A program made the position numbers and the translations under genes. Under the pieces are notes generated by a model, which made no database searches, was not told the origin of the DNA, and worked only from the letters and a program-made list of their open reading frames with translations. A stretch of 9,273 bases of DNA from Bacillota bacterium (GTDB lineage Bacteria > Bacillota > Clostridia > Christensenellales > CAG-138), in the NCBI GenBank assembly GCA_023393045.1, contig JAEWMV010000047.1:1-9273 (forward strand). Direction: 5' to 3'. Shown here piece after piece: positions 1-7,569 of the stretch (its first letter is position 1; every line of letters begins with the position of its first letter).

Positions 1-292
1 GGCGCACGAGTATGCGGTCGAACTGGCCGTTGCCAAGCATGCGGGAAAAAACGTCGAACCCGCGGCCAAAGCATTCTGCGGCGGAAAAGCTCAAAAGCAC
101 AGCGGCAAAGCAAAGAAGCACCTCCGCATAGGTGAAGCCCGCCACTGTGTTGAAGCGAAGGAACATGAAATATACGCCGAAGAACGTCGTGAGCGAGGAG
201 AGCGCTTGCCCCAGTATGTTGAGGAAGAAGGAGCCCTTGTGCTGCATCTGGCAGCGCAGCTGTATGCCGAGGTATTTAAAGTACAGCCTCAT
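1..292 (-). CDS. ABC-2 type exporter, second permease subunit (partial)
   Basis: This is the N-terminal 97 residues of a membrane protein that continues beyond the left edge. Translating the minus strand from the ATG at 292 gives MRLYFKYLGIQLRCQMQ, then hydrophobic stretches at about residues 22-45 and 53-72, and then GQFDRILVR at the window edge. That last stretch matches the G-x-F-D-x-x-L-x-R-P signature of ABC-2 permeases of the COG3694/COG4587 kind (family knowledge). The start codon lies one base after the stop of the preceding permease (TGA-G-ATG), so it is almost certainly co-transcribed and translationally coupled. It would form the second half of the membrane channel with the first permease, powered by the upstream ATPase. 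The substrate cannot be inferred. No long open frame on either strand competes with it. Confidence 0.85.
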   Translation of the reverse strand, partial: MRLYFKYLGIQLRCQMQHKGSFFLNILGQALSSLTTFFGVYFMFLRFNTVAGFTYAEVLLCFAAVLLSFSAAECFGRGFDVFSRMLGNGQFDRILVR

Positions 293-293
293 C

Positions 294-1097
294 TCAGCCT
301 CCCTGCACGACGATTTTCTTCTCGCATGCCCTCATCCACAGCATTCCGCCTATGATGAGCGCCGCGCACCAGAAAAGCTGGAGCAAAACGGCCCGTATCA
401 TGTCGCCCCCAGCGAGGCTGCCCGCGTAGATGCGAAGCGGCACGTTCTGTCCGCTCGCGAAGGGCAAAAGCTCCGCCACCTCCCGCACGCCGTCCGGGAA
501 GAAGGGCAGGGGGATGACGCCGCCGGAAAAAAGCTCCCCCAGCGCGCCGAGGAACATGCGCGGCCCTAAGGGGGAGACGGTTTTGAGCGAGGCGATGTAG
601 ACGAGCATCACGAGGGACACCACCACAAAGAACGCAAGCGCCATCGAGACGAGGAACCACAGGAACGCCGGAACGCTCGCGGGCAGGCCCATACCGAAGG
701 GCTTTGGTACGAGCGCCGCCACAGCCAGCACGGGAAAGCAGCGCAGCAGCGTTTTTGACAGGCGCGTGCCCGCGTTTTTTGCAAACCAGATGCCGTATAG
801 ATCCAGCGGGCGGGCAAGCTCGTAGGAGATGCCGCCCGTGGTGATGGATTCGAATATGTCCGCATCGAAAAACCACACCGCAAACGAAGCCAAAAACGCC
901 TGCTGCAGCCATATGTAGGAGGCAAGCTGGGAAAATTCCATGGGGAAAGCCGAAGGGTCTGCGGCGTAAAACGCGCGGAAGGCGAGCAGCTCCATAAAGC
1001 CCCACGCGAACTGCGTCGCAAGGCCTGCGAGCGCCGCCGCGCGGTATTGCAGGCTGTTGATGAAGCGTATTTTAAAGACCGAAAGGTATTTTTTCAT
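294..1097 (-). CDS. ABC-2 type exporter, first permease subunit
   Basis: A 267-residue integral membrane protein with about six hydrophobic segments (roughly residues 20-42, 58-77, 113-131, 141-168, 178-198 and 235-255), the usual size and topology for an ABC-2 permease. SYELARPLDLYGIWF at about residues 91-105 matches the conserved R-P-L-D/N loop of the COG4587/COG3694 family. Its ATG (1097-1095) overlaps the TGA of the ATPase gene (1096-1094) in an ATGA junction, so translation is coupled. The downstream permease starts one base after its stop. The order ATPase, permease, permease is standard for this exporter type, whose substrates are mostly uncharacterised (drug or lipid-like molecules in some relatives). 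A competing reading frame over the same bases (289-1005) gives an arginine-rich, non-membrane protein and is a shadow. Confidence 0.9.
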   Translation of the reverse strand: MKKYLSVFKIRFINSLQYRAAALAGLATQFAWGFMELLAFRAFYAADPSAFPMEFSQLASYIWLQQAFLASFAVWFFDADIFESITTGGISYELARPLDLYGIWFAKNAGTRLSKTLLRCFPVLAVAALVPKPFGMGLPASVPAFLWFLVSMALAFFVVVSLVMLVYIASLKTVSPLGPRMFLGALGELFSGGVIPLPFFPDGVREVAELLPFASGQNVPLRIYAGSLAGGDMIRAVLLQLFWCAALIIGGMLWMRACEKKIVVQGG

Positions 1098-1909
1098 ATT
1101 TTCAGTTCTTTGTAGAGCGCGGCCACAAGCTCTTCGGAGGAAGCGTTGGGGTCGGCGTCGGGGGAGGCGCGGTAGCGCCCGCGCAGCGCCTCAAACGAGC
1201 CGTCGAAAAGGATCTTTCCGCGGCCGATGAGGATCACGCGCTCGCAGAGCGCCTCAATGTCGTTCATGTCGTGCGTGGTGAGGATGACGGTGGTGTTGCG
1301 CCGTGCGTTCAATTCCTTGATGAAGGCGCGCACGGCGAGCTTCGAGACCGCGTCAAGGCCGATGGTCGGCTCGTCGAGAAAGAGCACGGCGGGGGAGTGG
1401 AGCAGGCTCGCCGCGATCTCGCAGCGCATCCGCTGGCCGAGGCTTAATTGCCGCGCGGGCGTACGCATGATGTCGGAAAGTTCCAGCAACTGCGCCATCT
1501 CTTCGAGGTTGCGCTTATATTCGGCGCTCTCCACCTCGTAAATATCGCGAATCAGCTCGAAGGAGTCCACCACGGGCACGTCCCACCAGAGCTGGCTTCT
1601 TTGGCCGAACACCACGCCGATTCTTTTTGCGTGCTCGCGCCGCTTCTTCCACGGGGTGAGGCCGTCTATCTCGCACGCGCCGGAATCGGGCGTGAGGATG
1701 CCGCTCATCACCTTGATGGTGCTGGACTTGCCCGCGCCGTTGGGGCCGATGTAGCCCACCATTTCGCCCGTGTCGACGCGAAAGCTCACTTCGTCGAGCG
1801 CGTGGACATAATCGTACTCCCTGCGGAAAAGCGCCTTGGCCGCCTCGCCGAAGCCCGCGTTGCGGCGCGCCACTTTGAAGGTCTTGCAGACGCCGGAAAG
1901 TTCAATCAT
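1094..1909 (-). CDS. ABC-2 type exporter, ATP-binding subunit
   Basis: A 271-residue cytoplasmic ATPase that drives the two adjacent permeases. Numbering from the chosen start, it has Walker A GPNGAGKSS (55-63), a Q-loop FGQRSQLWWD (Q103), signature LSLGQ (155-159), Walker B VLFLDEP (175-181), D-loop IGLD (183-186) and switch histidine H213 in TTHD. The long gap between the first strand and Walker A, and the QLWWD stretch, fit the COG4586 NatA-like group; that group is often above 300 residues, so this copy has a short C-terminus. Start choice: an ATG at 1921 directly abuts GGGAGG with no spacer, whereas the ATG at 1909 sits 12 bases after GGAGG and gives the normal MIEL start. It overlaps the permease gene by four bases and is first in the operon. 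Confidence 0.92.
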   Translation of the reverse strand: MIELSGVCKTFKVARRNAGFGEAAKALFRREYDYVHALDEVSFRVDTGEMVGYIGPNGAGKSSTIKVMSGILTPDSGACEIDGLTPWKKRREHAKRIGVVFGQRSQLWWDVPVVDSFELIRDIYEVESAEYKRNLEEMAQLLELSDIMRTPARQLSLGQRMRCEIAASLLHSPAVLFLDEPTIGLDAVSKLAVRAFIKELNARRNTTVILTTHDMNDIEALCERVILIGRGKILFDGSFEALRGRYRASPDADPNASSEELVAALYKELKI

Positions 1910-1954
1910 AAAGAAGTGCATCCTCCCTGCCGAATTCGCACGAGCGGACTTAAA

Positions 1955-1983
1955 ATGATACTATATATGGGCATTTGTGTCAA
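1955..1983 (-). promoter_or_regulatory. Sigma-A promoter of the ABC exporter operon
   Basis: On the minus strand, TTGACA (1983-1978, a perfect -35) is followed by a 17-bp spacer and TATCAT (1960-1955, 5 of 6 matches to TATAAT). The predicted transcript start near 1948 leaves a leader of about 40 bases before the ATPase start. This is one of the two strongest promoters in the window. No obvious operator overlaps it, so expression may be constitutive. Confidence 0.85.
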
Positions 1984-2058
1984 CAGGAATTTGGCAATCC
2001 CGACAGACCTTGGAATAAGCCGCCCTGATACGGCGCAATATAGGACGGGAGGTGCGGT

Positions 2059-2787
2059 ATGCTCGTTCTTTTTGTGCGCGTACTCATTTTGTATCTGCTG
2101 ATTTTCTTCGTACTTCGCATTACCGGCAAGCGGCAGCTCGGCGAGCTGCAGCCGTTCGATCTTGTGATGACGCTCCTGATTGCCGACCTCGCCTCGGTGC
2201 CCGCGAGCAACACGGGGGAGCCGCTCATCTACGGCATCGTACCCATACTCGCGCTCTTTCTCCTGCAGCAGCTCGTGAGCTTCCTTTCCCTCAAAAGCGA
2301 CAGCGTGCGCAAGATCGTCTGCGGGCAGAGCGTGCTCCTGATTTCGCGCGGCGTGGTGCATGAGGAGGCGATGCGCGGCTCGCGCTACACGATCAACGAC
2401 CTGATGGAGCAGCTTCGCAGCAAGGATGTTTTTAATATTTCGGACGTGGAGTTCGCCATACTCGAAACCAACGGAGAGGTGTCCGTGCTGCTCAAGGGCA
2501 GCAAGCAGCAGCCCGACTATCAGGCGCTCCACCTGCCCCCGCCCAAGGCCGCGCCGCCGTACATGCTCATTCAGGATGGCAAGCTGCGTCCGGAGGAATT
2601 GAGGAAATCAGGCTATGACGAGCGATGGCTCAAAGAAAAGCTCACGATGACGGATTGCAGGAGCTATTCGGACGCATTTTTTGCCTTCCTCGACTGCGAG
2701 GGCGCACTGCATGTGCAAAGCACCGCCAAACGCGGGGGCAAGCCCTATTTCATTGAGCCTGAGGCCGACGGGGAGATGATTCGGTGA
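2059..2787 (+). CDS. DUF421 (YetF/YcaP-like) membrane protein
   Basis: A 242-residue protein of the DUF421 family. It begins with a hydrophobic helix (residues 1-20), then the family hallmark GKRQLGELQPFDLVM (23-37), a hydrophobic segment around 37-46, and another at about 58-78. The C-terminal two thirds is soluble and includes the conserved stretch RYTINDLMEQLRSKDVFNISD (about 109-129), typical of the cytoplasmic YetF C-terminal domain. Length is normal. GGGAGG lies six bases before the ATG. The function of the family is unsettled; related DUF421 domains occur in Bacillus spore-associated proteins (family knowledge, recalled). The last four bases GTGA overlap the start of the next gene, so the two are coupled. 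It is divergent from the ABC operon; no convincing -35/-10 pair was found on its side of the 137-bp intergenic region. Confidence 0.9.
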   Translation: MLVLFVRVLILYLLIFFVLRITGKRQLGELQPFDLVMTLLIADLASVPASNTGEPLIYGIVPILALFLLQQLVSFLSLKSDSVRKIVCGQSVLLISRGVVHEEAMRGSRYTINDLMEQLRSKDVFNISDVEFAILETNGEVSVLLKGSKQQPDYQALHLPPPKAAPPYMLIQDGKLRPEELRKSGYDERWLKEKLTMTDCRSYSDAFFAFLDCEGALHVQSTAKRGGKPYFIEPEADGEMIR

Positions 2788-3185
2788 ACGCAAAAACGTT
2801 CAGCACCATCGATACGATTTCCTGCATCGTCATCTCGCTTTTCCTGCTCTTCCTGTTCATCTATCCCCACGTGAAGCTCGTTGCGCTGCGGGACGACATC
2901 ACCTCTTTGTGCGACGATGTCATCGAGGCTGCGAACGCCGAACAGTGGGAGGAGGCCCGCGCGTGCGCCGGCGAAATAAAGGAGCGCTTCACGCACGAGT
3001 TAACGCTGATGCGCTTCATCTTCGACCACGAGGATGTCGACAACGCGCTCGACGGCATCGAATCCGTCCTCCTCATGACGGGGAGGGAGGACGCCACGGA
3101 TACGGTGATCGAAACCGAAAACGTCAAGGGCATCGTGACCTATCTCGCGGGCATCGAAACCTTCACCTGGGACAGCCTGTTCTGA
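2784..3185 (+). CDS. DUF4363-like membrane-anchored protein
   Basis: A 133-residue protein with one N-terminal transmembrane helix (about residues 11-28, CIVISLFLLFLFIYPHV) followed by an acidic, mostly helical extracytoplasmic or membrane-proximal domain. It starts with GTG at 2784 inside the stop of the DUF421 gene (GTGA overlap), with GGGGAG eight bases upstream. Small single-helix proteins of the DUF4363 family commonly follow DUF421 genes in Clostridia, and the size, topology and helix pattern here fit. The assignment rests on context and general pattern more than on a catalytic motif; none is visible. The tight coupling suggests that the two proteins work together in the membrane. A hairpin 10 bases after the stop likely ends the transcript. 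Confidence 0.75.
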   Translation: MNAKTFSTIDTISCIVISLFLLFLFIYPHVKLVALRDDITSLCDDVIEAANAEQWEEARACAGEIKERFTHELTLMRFIFDHEDVDNALDGIESVLLMTGREDATDTVIETENVKGIVTYLAGIETFTWDSLF

Positions 3186-3194
3186 TATCCGCAT

Positions 3195-3235
3195 CCGCCG
3201 TCCAAGGCGCTTTTCACCGGGACGGCGGCTTTGTG
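3195..3235 (+). terminator. Probable terminator after the DUF421-DUF4363 pair
   Basis: CCGCCGTCC (3195-3203) pairs perfectly with GGACGGCGG (3220-3228) around a 16-base loop and is followed by CTTTGTG. The stem is strong but the T-run is poor and the loop is long, so termination may be partial, allowing some read-through into the peroxiredoxin gene. Confidence 0.55.
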
Positions 3236-3247
3236 TGACCATGTCAC
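3235..3247. promoter_or_regulatory. Small inverted repeat upstream of the peroxiredoxin gene
   Basis: GTGAC-cat-GTCAC is a perfect 5-bp inverted repeat 68 bases before the peroxiredoxin start. With flanking bases it reads TGTGA-N5-TCACG, close to a Crp/Fnr half-site pair but one base shorter in the centre than the usual N6. It could be an operator for a regulator of the downstream gene, or chance. No PerR-like or clear sigma-A promoter was identified in 3236-3315; TAAGAT at 3270-3275 is a weak -10 with no -35. Confidence 0.25.
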
Positions 3248-3315
3248 GGAAGAGGAAGGGCCTGCGCGCTAAGATGAACACATCGAACGAATCATTGGAA
3301 AGGAGCAAACGAAAA

Positions 3316-3993
3316 ATGGAAGAAACGCATGTGAACAGGATGCCCCTCATCGGCGATATGGCGCCCGCCTTCAAGGCCGTGACCACGCAGGGCGAAATCA
3401 ATTTCCCGGAGGATTATAAGGGCAAATGGGTGATACTCTTCTCCCACCCCGCGGACTTCACGCCCGTGTGCACCACGGAATTCATGACCTTCGCCTCCAT
3501 GGCGGAGGAATTCAAGGCGCTCAACACGGAGCTCGTCGGCCTCTCGGTAGACTCCCTCTACGCGCACATCGCCTGGCTGAGGAAGATTCAGGAGCTTGAA
3601 TGGAACGGCAAGAAGCATGTCGAGGTCAAGTTCCCGCTCATCGAGGACATCCGCATGGAGGTCGCCAACAAGTACGGCATGATACAGCCCGGCCAATCCA
3701 ACACGCAGGCCGTGCGCGCCGTGTTCGTGATCGACCCCAACGGCAAGATACGCACGATCCTCTATTACCCGCTTTCCACCGGGCGCAATTTTGACGAGAT
3801 CAAGCGCATCATACTCGCGCTGCAAAAGGCGGATGGAGACGGCGTGGCCACCCCCGCGGACTGGCGTCCCGGCGAGGATGTGATCGTGCCCACCGCGGGT
3901 TCCTGCGGCACCGCGAAGGAGCGCATGGAGAACCAAAGCGAGGATCAGTACTGCCTCGACTGGTTCATGTGCTTCCGCAGGGAAAAGAAATAA
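3316..3993 (+). CDS. Peroxiredoxin, Prx6-type with C-terminal cysteine pair
   Basis: A 225-residue AhpC/TSA-family peroxidase that reduces hydrogen peroxide and organic hydroperoxides in the cytoplasm. The catalytic motif PADFTPVC (45-52) gives peroxidatic Cys52 with Thr49, and Arg134 in AVRAVF is the conserved active-site arginine. The long C-terminal arm (about residues 150-225), with DWRPGEDV, is typical of the Prx6 or 1-Cys group. Three further cysteines lie near the end: C197, C213 and C219. The C213-x5-C219 spacing equals that of the Aeropyrum pernix enzyme, whose penultimate cysteine resolves the sulfenic acid (recalled family knowledge), so a 2-Cys-like cycle is likely. Start: AAAGGAG lies ten bases before the ATG at 3316; an in-frame GTG at 3235 has no ribosome site. 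It is probably a single-gene transcript with its own terminator. Confidence 0.95.
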   Translation: MEETHVNRMPLIGDMAPAFKAVTTQGEINFPEDYKGKWVILFSHPADFTPVCTTEFMTFASMAEEFKALNTELVGLSVDSLYAHIAWLRKIQELEWNGKKHVEVKFPLIEDIRMEVANKYGMIQPGQSNTQAVRAVFVIDPNGKIRTILYYPLSTGRNFDEIKRIILALQKADGDGVATPADWRPGEDVIVPTAGSCGTAKERMENQSEDQYCLDWFMCFRREKK

Positions 3994-4013
3994 GGCGCAT
4001 CTTTAACATAAAC

Positions 4014-4047
4014 GAGCCCCGGCATCCGCCGGGGCTCTGCGCTTTTT
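4014..4047 (+). terminator. Intrinsic terminator of the peroxiredoxin gene, possibly bidirectional
   Basis: GAGCCCCGGC (4014-4023) pairs perfectly with GCCGGGGCTC (4028-4037) around an ATCC loop, followed by TGCGC and TTTTT (4043-4047). The same hairpin lies 21 bases past the valS stop on the other strand, where it is followed by GTTTATGTT, so it probably ends both convergent transcripts. Confidence 0.85.
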
Positions 4048-4057
4048 GGAAAAAAGG

Positions 4058-6700
<2,643 letters not shown>

Positions 6701-6725
6701 ATGCGCCCTCCTTGTCGTGAACTGT

Positions 6726-6766
6726 AAAAAAGGGTCTTTCGTCCTAATATAAAGGACGGAAGACCC
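6726..6766 (-). terminator. T-box attenuator terminator of valS
   Basis: On the minus strand GGGTCTT-C-CGTCCT pairs with AGGACG-A-AAGACCC around a TTATATT loop (one C/A mismatch), followed by TTTTTT (6731-6726). Its 5' arm overlaps the end of the T-box sequence, so it is mutually exclusive with the antiterminator. The valS start codon is 25 bases further on. Confidence 0.93.
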
Positions 6767-6866
6767 GCGGTACCACCTTTGTTGGACGCATTGGATGCGT
6801 CCCTCTCTTCGCCTTAACGCGGCGCACGTCCCATATTACCTGCTTTCATACGGGAGGCTCAAAAGC

Positions 6867-6869
6867 GAC
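6867..6869 (-). promoter_or_regulatory. T-box specifier codon GUC (Val)
   Basis: On the minus strand the specifier-loop side reads GGCG-GAA-G-GUC-G-CUUUU. GUC is followed by a purine and then by CUUUU, which pairs with GAAAG (about 6950-6946) to form the base of stem I. GUC is a valine codon, in agreement with the downstream gene. Confidence 0.85.
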
Positions 6870-6971
6870 CTTCCGCCCTCCTGCGCCGACGGCTCTTGCA
6901 GCCCATGAAGCCGTCTCTCTGATGCGCCGCGCGTGGCGTACTCCTCTTTCTCATCGCCATATCTTTTTCCT

Positions 6972-7000
6972 ATCATAGTGAGCGCCGGCGCTTTTGTCAA
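6972..7000 (-). promoter_or_regulatory. Sigma-A promoter of valS
   Basis: On the minus strand a perfect TTGACA (7000-6995), a 17-bp spacer and TATGAT (6977-6972, 5 of 6) lie directly before the T-box leader; transcription should start near 6965. The spacer contains a perfect 12-bp palindrome (6981-6992). The -35 lies only nine bases beyond the stop codon of the upstream Q-rich gene on the same strand. Confidence 0.9.
6981..6992. repeat. 12-bp perfect palindrome in the valS promoter spacer
   Basis: AGCGCCGGCGCT equals its own reverse complement and sits between the -35 and -10 of the valS promoter. It might be a protein site or only GC-rich chance; without a loop it would make a poor hairpin. 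Confidence 0.5.
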
Positions 7001-7009
7001 GCCGGGACG

Positions 7010-7489
7010 CTATTTTTTATTGTTCATCATGCCGCCGAGGAGCTGGGCGAGCATCATGGTGCTGTTCATACCGTTCATGTCGAACGCCTTGTTTTTCCCG
7101 CCGCCGTTCATGCTGCTGATGGCGTTGAGCATCTGCATGAGCTGCGCGGGGTCGTTCATGCCGCCGCGCTGCTGCGAAAATTGGGAAAACATGTTCGGCA
7201 TCTGCTGCTGAAACTGCTGGAACTGCTGTTGGAATTGTTGCTGCGCGGGCGCGGCGCCGGGCGGCGGGGCGCCGGGCGGCTGCATCAGCGGCACGCCAAG
7301 CTGCGCGGCGATGTGCGCGCGCTCCCCGGGCGCGAGGAAAGGCTCCATCGCGGCGAGATATTCCCCCGCGCGCTCACGGCCCTGCTCGTTGCGTATGCGC
7401 GCCGCCATGATGTAGGCGGGCGACATGTGGGGCTGCGCGTCCTTTTGGCCCTGCGTGTTCTGCGTGTTGCCCTGCGGCGATCTTTGCAT
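7010..7489 (-). CDS. Small glutamine- and methionine-rich hypothetical protein
   Basis: A 159-residue protein not recognised as a known family. The N-terminus (1-22) is polar and Q/N-rich. Residues 22-66 look like a compact helical unit (MSPAYIMAARIRNEQ, then EYLAAMEPFLAPGERAHIA). Residues 67-82 are Pro/Ala/Gly-rich, 83-107 are mostly Gln with regularly spaced Phe (QQQFQQQFQQFQQQ), and the C-terminus (109-159) is rich in Met, Asn and Gly and ends NNKK. There is no signal peptide or transmembrane helix. Start: GGAGGGGG lies four bases before the ATG at 7489, so the frame upstream of it is not used. It is divergent from a second Q-rich gene with an 80-bp shared control region. No terminator separates it from the valS promoter, so read-through into the T-box leader is possible. 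Confidence 0.8.
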   Translation of the reverse strand: MQRSPQGNTQNTQGQKDAQPHMSPAYIMAARIRNEQGRERAGEYLAAMEPFLAPGERAHIAAQLGVPLMQPPGAPPPGAAPAQQQFQQQFQQFQQQMPNMFSQFSQQRGGMNDPAQLMQMLNAISSMNGGGKNKAFDMNGMNSTMMLAQLLGGMMNNKK

Positions 7490-7569
7490 GGTACCCCCTC
7501 CGTTCTCCCTACATAGTATGCTCAAAAGCGAGCATTGTCGCATATACTATCGCGAAGGGAGCTGATTCG
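7490..7569. promoter_or_regulatory. Shared divergent promoter region of the two Q-rich genes
   Basis: This 80-bp gap drives both small genes. Leftward, GCGACA (7542-7537, 4 of 6), a 17-bp spacer and TACTAT (7519-7514) is a possible promoter. Rightward, TATACT (7544-7549) is a good -10 without a good -35. ATAGTATGC (7514-7522) and GCATATACTAT (7540-7550) are near-mirror copies, so the two -10 regions are roughly symmetric. Ribosome sites are GGAGGGGG (leftward) and AAGGGAG (7555-7561, rightward). Confidence 0.5.
7518..7535. repeat. Inverted repeat ATGCTC-N6-GAGCAT (candidate operator)
   Basis: ATGCTC (7518-7523) and GAGCAT (7530-7535) are perfect 6-bp arms around AAAAGC. The element lies between the two candidate -10 boxes of the divergent Q-rich genes, a natural place for a regulator that controls both. 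It has no T-run, so it is not a terminator. Confidence 0.45.

Larger units (their letters stand above)
6726..6965 (-). promoter_or_regulatory. T-box riboswitch leader of valS (senses tRNA-Val)
   Basis: A full T-box leader read on the minus strand from about 6965 to the T-run at 6726. Near the 5' end, AGUA (about 6941-6938) and the facing GAA next to the specifier form the loop-E motif of the specifier loop. The distal part of stem I carries the conserved AGAGAG and a stem ACGGCU/AGCCGU. A strong stem III (8-bp arms, 6784-6802, loop CCA) precedes the T-box AGGTGGTACCGCGG (6778-6765). The TGGT bulge complements the ACCA 3' end of tRNA with discriminator A, as in tRNA-Val. Uncharged tRNA-Val should stabilise the antiterminator and allow valS transcription; charged tRNA leaves the terminator to form. 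Confidence 0.95.

Noticed and set aside
289..1005. 238-codon minus-strand frame overlapping the first permease
   Set aside because: Arg/His-rich out-of-frame reading of the permease, which itself has the expected membrane helices, RPLD loop and coupled start.
1910..1921. Start of the ABC ATPase at 1921 (four extra residues)
   Set aside because: The SD sequence touches this ATG with no spacer; the ATG at 1909 gives the normal MIEL start.
1448..2101. 217-codon plus-strand frame across the ABC ATPase and its promoter
   Set aside because: It is antisense to an ATPase with complete Walker motifs and overlaps the divergent promoters; no family features.
3235..3315. 27-residue N-terminal extension of the peroxiredoxin
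   Set aside because: The GTG at 3235 has no ribosome site and the extension is unlike the family; the ATG at 3316 has AAAGGAG at proper spacing.
6841..6960. tRNA-like hairpins upstream of valS
   Set aside because: No cloverleaf or anticodon arm with tRNA consensus; the hairpins belong to stem I of the T-box leader.
7490..7569. Sporulation sigma (sigma-E, K or G) promoters for the Q-rich genes
   Set aside because: CATACTAT resembles a sigma-E or sigma-G -10, but no matching -35 occurs at the right distance.
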